From an uncultured Sinobacteraceae bacterium (GTDB lineage: Bacteria > Pseudomonadota > Gammaproteobacteria > Steroidobacterales > Steroidobacteraceae), in contig CALEKY010000046.1 in assembly GCA_937902995.1 (NCBI GenBank), positions 83,742 to 147,741 of the forward strand: a DNA stretch of 64,000 nt, in the 5' to 3' direction. The translations under genes and the position numbers were made by a program. The notes below the pieces were generated by a model. That model was not told the origin of the DNA and ran no database searches. It worked only from the letters and a program-made list of their open reading frames with translations. Positions 58,800-64,000 of the stretch are shown here, piece by piece (within the stretch, counting starts at the first letter, position 1; every line of letters begins with the position of its first letter).

Positions 58800-61424
58800 T
58801 CAGATCAAGAATTCCTTCGCCGGCTCGCGCAAGTTGTACGTCGAGCTCATTGCACGGCCATAGGCCCCTGCAGTCGCGATCAACAAGATATCGCCTTCTT
58901 TTGTCGGAGGCAGCAAGCGCTCGACGCCGAGCTGATCGCCGGTCTCGCAGATCGGCCCGACGACATTGACGACTTCCGTCGGCAGCTCATCGAGACGCGT
59001 GAGGTTCAGGATCTCGTGATGCGCGCCGTACAGCGCCGGGCGAATCAGCGAGTTCATCCCCGTTGCAACGCCGACATAGTGCACCTCGCCTTTGCCCTTG
59101 AGCTGCGTGACCTGCGCGAGCAGCACGCCGGCTTCGGCGACGAGATAGCGTCCAGGCTCGATCCAGAACATGAGGCTCGGATGCGCTTGCTTCAGCTTCG
59201 CCAGCGCTTCGCCGAAATCCTTCAGCTCCACGCCAGGTTGACCGAAGCGCTCGGGCACGCCGAGTCCGCCACCCAGATCGACGATGCGCACGTCCTTGAA
59301 CCGCTCGGTCAGCGCCGCCAGGGTTTCGCCGACAGATGACCAGTTGTCGACACTGAACACTCCGCTGCCGGTGTGCGCATGCAGCCCGACGACGCGGGCG
59401 CCAGCGGCCTTCACGAGCTTCTCGAGCTCATCGACCTCGAACAGCGGCACGCCGAACTTCGATTGAACCCCCGCCGTGCGGACCTTGTCGTGATGGCCAC
59501 GCCCGTAACCCGTATCGATGCGAATGAACACATCGCGATTCTTGAACAGCTCGGGCCACGCCTTGAGCGGATACAGGTTGTCGAGCGTGACCCAGACACC
59601 CTGTTCGAGCGCCCATTCGTACTCGCTGCGCGGCGTGAAGTTCGGCGTGAACAGAATGCGCCTGCGGTCGATGTTCGGGAACGTCCTCAGGACGTGCTCC
59701 ACCTCGCCGCGCGATACGCACTCGAATCCGAGTCCTTCGGCTTCGAAGATCTTCAGGATCTCGGGATGCCAGTTCGCCTTGAGCGCGTACAGGACGCTGT
59801 CGATTCCAGGCAGAGACTTGAGCGCCTTGGCGTGGGCTTTGAGCGTGTCACGATCGTAGACGAAGGCTGCGCCGTGCTCCTCGCCGATCTTGATGAGCTC
59901 CTTGCGCCGTACGTGCCACCATTCCTTCGACGTATCGAAGGTCTTGCCGGCCGGGCCGTAGAGCTCCTCCCACGTCGGCCCGAGCACGCGATCTGCCGTC
60001 ATCTTGCGGATGGCGATCTCGTGCAGGCGCGATACCAAACGGTCGCCTTGCGCTTCGTCGATGACGAACGTGATGTTGAGATCGTTCGCGGCTTGCGTGA
60101 CCAGATAAATCTTCTGTTCCTCGAACAGCTCGAGCGCCTCGCCGAGCCGATGCAGGATCGCGCGAATGTTGCGCCCGACCAAGCTCACAGCCGCACACGG
60201 CCCGATTACCTGCACGCGGCACAGCTTCGAGAGATCTTCCGTCAGCGCTTCGATCGCTGCCTTGTCGAGCGTGTTCGCTGCAGGATCGAGCGATACCGTG
60301 ACGCTCGTTTCGGACGTCGACACCAGGTCGATCGACAGACCGTGGTCCTTGAAGACTCGGAAGGCGTCCGCGAGGAAGCCGACCGAGTGCCACATTCCGA
60401 CCGTCTCCATGGAGACGAGCGTAATGTTCTTCTTGATCGTGACGGCCTTTACTTGTGCAGCGATGTTGCCGCCGTGGCGAGTGATGACCGTGCCTTCGAG
60501 CTTCGGCGTCTGCGTCGCAAACACGTAGAGCGGAATGCCGTATTGCTTGACCGGCATGATGCAGCGCGGATGCAGCACCTTCGCGCCGCTGCTGGCGATC
60601 TCCTGCGCCTCGTCGTATTCGAGCGCGCGCAACAGGCGCGCCGTCGGCACGGAGCGCGGATTCGCGCTGAACATGCCGGGCACGTCCGTCCAGATCTCGA
60701 GTCGTCGTGCCTGCAGCTTGGCGGCGATGTAGCTCGCCGAAGTGTCCGACCCGCCGCGACCGAGCAGAACGGTATCGCCAGCCTCATCGCTCGCAATGAA
60801 GCCTTGCGTGATCCAAACGACGCCCTGCTCCGACCATTTCGACTGCAGCTCGAGATCGGGCTCGAATGCGCACGTGGCGGACAAATAGCTCGCCCGCTTC
60901 GTGGCGTTGCGCCGCTGCTCGGACTTGAGCACGGTACGTGCATCGACCCACCGGACATCGAAGCCTTGCGAAGCGAGAAATGCCGCTCCCAGCCGAGTGG
61001 CCATCAGCTCGCCTTGCGCCATGACGCGCGCGCGCACTCGATCGCTCACCTCGCCGACGAGCGCAATACCCGAGGCAATCTGGCGAAGGCGGTTGAACTG
61101 CTCTTCCAAGTCCGGTGTGGGAACGATGCCCAGATCGCGTGCGAGATCGCGATGGCGCCGCTCGATCTGATCCATCGCAGGCTGCCAGTCGCCTTTGAGA
61201 GCTTGCGTCAGGAGCTGTTCGAGCCGATCGGTCACTCCGGACAGTGCCGAGTGCACGACGACCGGACGGAGACCTTCCGCCAATCGTTCGCGCAGCACGT
61301 CCGCGATGTTCTTCCAATTCGAAACAGAAGAGACACTGGTACCGCCAAACTTGAGCACCACCCAGGGCGACTGGCTGGGCGTTGCGCCAGCCACAGGATT
61401 TGCGACCGCCATTGACATCCCCAT
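58800..61424 (-). CDS. lysAC: bifunctional aspartate kinase / diaminopimelate decarboxylase
   Basis: 874 residues joining the first and last enzymes of lysine synthesis. The N-terminal kinase (about 20-470) has WVVLKFGGTSVSSVSN, ITQGFIASDEAGDTVLLGRGGSD (two parts), and ACT-type regulatory repeats around VSTSETSVTVSLD. The C-terminal PLP decarboxylase (about 510-874) has YALKANWHPEIL with the PLP lysine, LHAHTGSGVFSV, IEPGRYLVAEAG and GPICETGDQLG. This fusion occurs in Xanthomonadales and some relatives. Three clustered ATG codons (61424, 61418, 61412) leave the exact start open. Confidence 0.95.
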   Translation of the reverse strand: MGMSMAVANPVAGATPSQSPWVVLKFGGTSVSSVSNWKNIADVLRERLAEGLRPVVVHSALSGVTDRLEQLLTQALKGDWQPAMDQIERRHRDLARDLGIVPTPDLEEQFNRLRQIASGIALVGEVSDRVRARVMAQGELMATRLGAAFLASQGFDVRWVDARTVLKSEQRRNATKRASYLSATCAFEPDLELQSKWSEQGVVWITQGFIASDEAGDTVLLGRGGSDTSASYIAAKLQARRLEIWTDVPGMFSANPRSVPTARLLRALEYDEAQEIASSGAKVLHPRCIMPVKQYGIPLYVFATQTPKLEGTVITRHGGNIAAQVKAVTIKKNITLVSMETVGMWHSVGFLADAFRVFKDHGLSIDLVSTSETSVTVSLDPAANTLDKAAIEALTEDLSKLCRVQVIGPCAAVSLVGRNIRAILHRLGEALELFEEQKIYLVTQAANDLNITFVIDEAQGDRLVSRLHEIAIRKMTADRVLGPTWEELYGPAGKTFDTSKEWWHVRRKELIKIGEEHGAAFVYDRDTLKAHAKALKSLPGIDSVLYALKANWHPEILKIFEAEGLGFECVSRGEVEHVLRTFPNIDRRRILFTPNFTPRSEYEWALEQGVWVTLDNLYPLKAWPELFKNRDVFIRIDTGYGRGHHDKVRTAGVQSKFGVPLFEVDELEKLVKAAGARVVGLHAHTGSGVFSVDNWSSVGETLAALTERFKDVRIVDLGGGLGVPERFGQPGVELKDFGEALAKLKQAHPSLMFWIEPGRYLVAEAGVLLAQVTQLKGKGEVHYVGVATGMNSLIRPALYGAHHEILNLTRLDELPTEVVNVVGPICETGDQLGVERLLPPTKEGDILLIATAGAYGRAMSSTYNLREPAKEFLI

Positions 61425-61493
61425 CGAGATTGCGGGCCCGCTAGGTCAAGCGTGATCCCGAAAATCGAAGCCCTCGTTCGGCTTCACAAAGAA

Positions 61494-61521
61494 GGCGCCT
61501 GCCGCATCCACGGCAGGCGCC
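61494..61521 (-). terminator. terminator of the small gene upstream of lysC-lysA
   Basis: A perfect 11-bp stem (61494-61504 with 61511-61521) closes a 6-base loop. Read on the minus strand it is followed by TTCTTTGT. It separates the small charged protein gene from lysC-lysA, whose promoter must then lie in 61425-61493. Confidence 0.8.
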
Positions 61522-61585
61522 GCCACGATTCGTTGCGCAGCTTCGGACACCCCACTCAAGGCTCGAGCCTCAAGCGGGCCCCGCA

Positions 61586-61795
61586 CTACTCATCGTCGAA
61601 ATCTTTGAGCAGCTTCTGCAACCGGCGCTCGGCCAGCACGTCTTCGAGCTTGCTCCATGCAGCCTTGCCCTTTTTCACCGCACCACCTTTCTCGGGTCGA
61701 ACTCGGCGCTCGATGTAGCGATCGAGCTGTTCGTCGTCGCTTTCAGCCACGAAGTCATCGTCGAGATCGAAGTGGTCGTCGTCTCTCTCCGCCAT
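61586..61795 (-). CDS. small charged protein of unknown function
   Basis: 69 residues from ATG 61795, chosen because AGGA lies 6 bases upstream. The N-terminal half is very acidic (ERDDDHFDLDDDF) and the C-terminal half basic, ending in SKLEDVLAERRLQKLLKDFDD. The arrangement resembles the PA3496 group of small proteobacterial proteins, but this is a by-eye impression. There is no membrane segment. The 196-base gap upstream contains a short TCCTA/TAGGA inverted repeat and no other gene. Confidence 0.6.
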   Translation of the reverse strand: MAERDDDHFDLDDDFVAESDDEQLDRYIERRVRPEKGGAVKKGKAAWSKLEDVLAERRLQKLLKDFDDE

Positions 61796-61991
61796 GGTCA
61801 TTCCTAAAAAAGCTAGGAGAATCAACTAGATCCGGGAGCCGGTGGGCTCGAAAGCCTGCGGACTATATACGATGCGCGGCCGTTTTCAATGGGCTGTACC
61901 CATCGGGCCAGCCGGGCATCCAACAGGGGATCACGAGGCGATCAGACCGCAGCGCCGTGCGCCGGTTCTGCACGATCCGCGGACGGGAAAA

Positions 61992-62792
61992 TCAATGTTC
62001 GGAGACGGTGACGGGGGCACCCCGCCCGAGGCCGAGCGCCTCGGCGGCGCTCTGTTCGGCCCGTGCGATTTCGAGCACCCCGAACGAGTTGATCAGCGCC
62101 AGGAAATCGCCGGGACGAACGTCCCCGTAGGTGCGTTTCAGCGGGAAGGTGTGCCCGCCGGTTCTCACAACCGGATGAGAAAAGCGCGCGACCATCTCAG
62201 CTTCGATGTTCGTGATCAAATTGCCGAAATGATCGATCGTGATGATGACGCCGCTCACTTGCTCGGCAGTCACGCTCGGATCGTCGACCCAGGCCGGCAC
62301 GATGTCGGAGGTTGTTGGGCCAAGATCCTCGATCCGGGCTCGCCCTGCCGCCAGCTCGGCGGCCAACGGCGCAAAGATGTCCCGTCCGTGGAACGTGGCG
62401 CTCGGCGTCGCAAGATTGAACCGTTGGCGCACGGTCGGCAGATCCAGCCGCCGAATCGTCACTTCCCGGGCACGGCCCACAAGCGGTGCAAGCAATCCGT
62501 TGTCCGGCGCCAAGAACAGATGCTCGTCTGCGTGGATTACAACGATGTGGCGGCTCGTGCCGACGCCCGGATCGACCACGGCAACATGCACCGTACCGCG
62601 CGGGAAATACATGTAGGCTCGAGCGAGCCAGAAGCCGGCCTCGGCCGGCCAATACACCGGCACTTCGTGAGTGACATCGACGATCCGCGCCTCCGGCAAC
62701 CGCGAGAGAATCACGCCCTTCATGGTCGCGACGAACGGGCCTTGATGGCCGAAGTCCGTCGTGATCGTGATGACGCCGGAAGGGGAAACCAT
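61992..62792 (-). CDS. SAM hydroxide adenosyltransferase (DUF62 family)
   Basis: 266 residues from ATG 62792. It has ITITTDFGHQGPFVATMKGVIL, VAVVDPGVGTSRH, LAPDNGLLAPLV, TFHGRDIFAPLAAELA and ITIDHFGNLITNI, all signatures of the family that hydrolyses S-adenosylmethionine to adenosine and methionine using an activated water. The related fluorinase and chlorinase need an extra loop not evident here. Its upstream region consists almost entirely of heptad repeats, so its promoter is uncertain. Confidence 0.9.
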   Translation of the reverse strand: MVSPSGVITITTDFGHQGPFVATMKGVILSRLPEARIVDVTHEVPVYWPAEAGFWLARAYMYFPRGTVHVAVVDPGVGTSRHIVVIHADEHLFLAPDNGLLAPLVGRAREVTIRRLDLPTVRQRFNLATPSATFHGRDIFAPLAAELAAGRARIEDLGPTTSDIVPAWVDDPSVTAEQVSGVIITIDHFGNLITNIEAEMVARFSHPVVRTGGHTFPLKRTYGDVRPGDFLALINSFGVLEIARAEQSAAEALGLGRGAPVTVSEH

Positions 62793-62803
62793 CGCTGCTA
62801 CTA

Positions 62804-62838
62804 CAGACTGAAGGCTGAAGACTGAAGGCTGAAGGCAA
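62804..62838. repeat. heptad tandem repeat, AAGGCTG type
   Basis: Units CAGACTG, AAGGCTG, AAGACTG, AAGGCTG and AAGGCAA. This is the same family as the arrays at 31500 and 44283. Confidence 0.85.
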
Positions 62839-62853
62839 GCGGCGAGCATCTCG

Positions 62854-62888
62854 CCAGCGCCCAGTGCCCAGAGCCCAGCGCCCTAACG
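62854..62888. repeat. heptad tandem repeat, CCAGTGC type
   Basis: Units CCAGCGC, CCAGTGC, CCAGAGC, CCAGCGC and CCTAACG. This is the same family and orientation as 28691-28718. Confidence 0.85.
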
Positions 62889-62921
62889 CAGGCCTGATCG
62901 CACACGCTCATCGCTCGTCCC

Positions 62922-62953
62922 GCTGCCAACTGCCAACTGTTCGCTGTCAACTG
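62922..62953. repeat. heptad tandem repeat, ACTGCCA type
   Basis: Units GCTGCCA, ACTGCCA, ACTGTTC and GCTGTCA, then ACTG. The MaoC gene's stop codon (62947-62949) lies inside the fourth unit. Confidence 0.8.
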
Positions 62954-63819
62954 TCCGCGTACTCGAAACGTCCGAAGTCCTCGACGACAACCTTGCGTTC
63001 GGTCGCGACGACGCGGAATGACGCATCGCCGGGCCCGACTCGCCAGATTTCGATCTGCAGCGGCTCGCCCGGGTACACGGGACTGGTGAAACGCACGTCC
63101 AGGCGCTTGAACCGCGCGGGCTCGTCGCGTGCGAGCGTCTTCAATAGCGCGCGGCCCGCCATGCCGTAGCCGCACAGCCCGTGCAGGATCGGTCGATCGA
63201 AGCCGGCGCTGCGCGCCACCTCGGGATCGCTGTGCAACGGGTTGTAGTCGCCCGCCAACCGATAGACCAGCGCTTGATTCAAGAAAACCGGCAGATCCGC
63301 AACGATGTCGGGCGAACGGTCGGTCGGCACCGGCCGCGGTTTCGGCGCACCATCGCGCTTGCCGCCGAATCCGCCATCTGCGCGCAGGAACGAGACCGTA
63401 CCCAGCGTCGCGAGCAGATCGCCCGTGGCCTCGTCGTGCAGCGTACGCGTCATGTACAGAACCGCGCCTTTGTCAGCCCCCTTGTCGTAGATCTCGTCGA
63501 TCTTCGACTGACTCACGACCGTGCCTTCGACGGGCAACTGCTTGTGGATGATCAACGACTGTTCCGCGTGCAACAGCATCCGGTAGTTGATTCCCAGGCT
63601 CGGGTCCGCCAACCGCATTGCGCCTGCCGCGAGCGTCACCGCGAGCGTAGGTAACGCAACCAGGTCTTTCTCGTAGACATATTTGAGCTCGCTCCAATCG
63701 CACGGATCGCGGGTGGCAACGCCCAGCCCGAGCGCATACAGCATCGTGTCGTAACGCGTGTACTTGTGCCGCACTGGTTCGAACTTCGTGCGCATCAGTT
63801 TTTCGTAGTCGAGCGGCAT
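62947..63819 (-). CDS. MaoC-like double-hotdog enoyl-CoA hydratase
   Basis: 290 residues with two hotdog domains. The C-terminal one carries the hydratase-2 motif YNPLHSDPEVARSAGFDRPILHG with the catalytic Asp/His pair (DYNPLH). The N-terminal half begins YDTMLYALGLGVATRDPCDWSELKYVYE, as in the hydratase domain of peroxisomal multifunctional enzymes. It hydrates trans-2-enoyl-CoA to (R)-3-hydroxyacyl-CoA. No partner reductase is adjacent. The remaining 181 bases to the window end hold no supported gene. Confidence 0.9.
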   Translation of the reverse strand: MPLDYEKLMRTKFEPVRHKYTRYDTMLYALGLGVATRDPCDWSELKYVYEKDLVALPTLAVTLAAGAMRLADPSLGINYRMLLHAEQSLIIHKQLPVEGTVVSQSKIDEIYDKGADKGAVLYMTRTLHDEATGDLLATLGTVSFLRADGGFGGKRDGAPKPRPVPTDRSPDIVADLPVFLNQALVYRLAGDYNPLHSDPEVARSAGFDRPILHGLCGYGMAGRALLKTLARDEPARFKRLDVRFTSPVYPGEPLQIEIWRVGPGDASFRVVATERKVVVEDFGRFEYADS

Positions 63820-64000
63820 GTGAGCGAACCTTTGTTTCGAAACGGGAGCCGCGGATTGTCACTGAAGCGCAGCCTCGCGGCAATGCGACACCTCCTCGCT
63901 ACCCACATCGGTTGCGCACGCCGGAAAACTTGCCGTAGGATCCTTGCCGCGCATGTGACTGGCGTGAGATGGAGCGAACCATCGGGAAGCATGCGTGCAG

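Noticed and set aside
59373..61415. A 680-codon open frame on the plus strand opposite lysC-lysA
   Set aside because: It is Arg-, Asp- and His-rich, has no recognisable domain, and mirrors the codon bias of the real gene on the other strand. Similar antisense frames opposite addA (22528-24441), ilvD (34082-35773) and leuC (42432-43835) were rejected for the same reason.
1..64000. tRNA, rRNA, insertion sequences or prophage genes
   Set aside because: I looked for tRNA-like acceptor/T-loop patterns, transposase motifs and phage gene sets on both strands and saw none that could be supported. A covariance-model scan would be decisive for tRNAs.

Overview
The window reads as a chromosomal segment of a GC-rich gammaproteobacterium, probably near Xanthomonadales, Nevskiales or Steroidobacterales. 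The markers are a fused aspartate kinase/diaminopimelate decarboxylase, a bifunctional HisB, a his operon in GDCBHAF(IE) order headed by a TrpR-like regulator, a SAM-I riboswitch before metX-metB (known in Xanthomonas), and a type II secretion pseudopilin cluster. The placement is inferred from gene content; I could not run a search. Gene density is high. I see no rRNA, tRNA, prophage, insertion sequence or CRISPR array.

Layout. 1-2.6 kb: the 3' part of a fatty-acid oxidation multienzyme and a protein with two cNMP-binding domains and a rhodanese domain. 2.6-11.5 kb (minus): fabD-fabG-acpP-fabF-pabB-pabC-mltG-tmk-holB-pilZ, linking fatty acid, folate, peptidoglycan and replication functions. 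11.5-18.2 kb: a rhombosortase-like protease divergent from gspGHIJKLMN. 18.2-21.1 kb: a secreted alpha/beta hydrolase, an SDR and a beta-propeller protein. 21.2-27.3 kb: an AddAB-type helicase-nuclease pair. 27.3-33.9 kb: alaA, a maleate-isomerase-like protein, etfBA, a peroxiredoxin, a GntR regulator and HMG-CoA lyase. 34-45.5 kb: ilvD, a transporter, an M17 aminopeptidase, then ilvC-leuA-ilvE-leuC-leuD-leuB. 45.5-45.8 kb: a candidate structured small RNA. 45.8-50 kb: enoyl-CoA hydratase, nitronate monooxygenase, metB and metX. 50.3-57.8 kb: the his operon. 57.8-64 kb: an SMP-30 protein, lysC-lysA, a small charged protein, a SAM-hydrolysing enzyme and a MaoC hydratase.

Function. The right two thirds is mainly amino-acid biosynthesis (Ile/Val/Leu, Met, His, Lys), mixed with acyl-CoA and leucine degradation genes (ETF, HMG-CoA lyase, enoyl-CoA hydratase, MaoC, FadJ-like). 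Several control points can be read directly: a SAM-I aptamer before metX, a trp-operator-like palindrome before the TrpR-family gene of the his operon, and a terminator with a possible leader peptide before ilvC.

Least explained features: (1) an approximately 200-nt RNA gene candidate at about 45600-45801 with a -10 box, five internal hairpins or helices and a textbook terminator; (2) several sequence families of degenerate tandem repeats, all with a 7-nt period, in intergenic gaps, often starting at a stop codon and flanking terminators in inverted orientation; (3) hisF apparently starting at AUU inside hisA.
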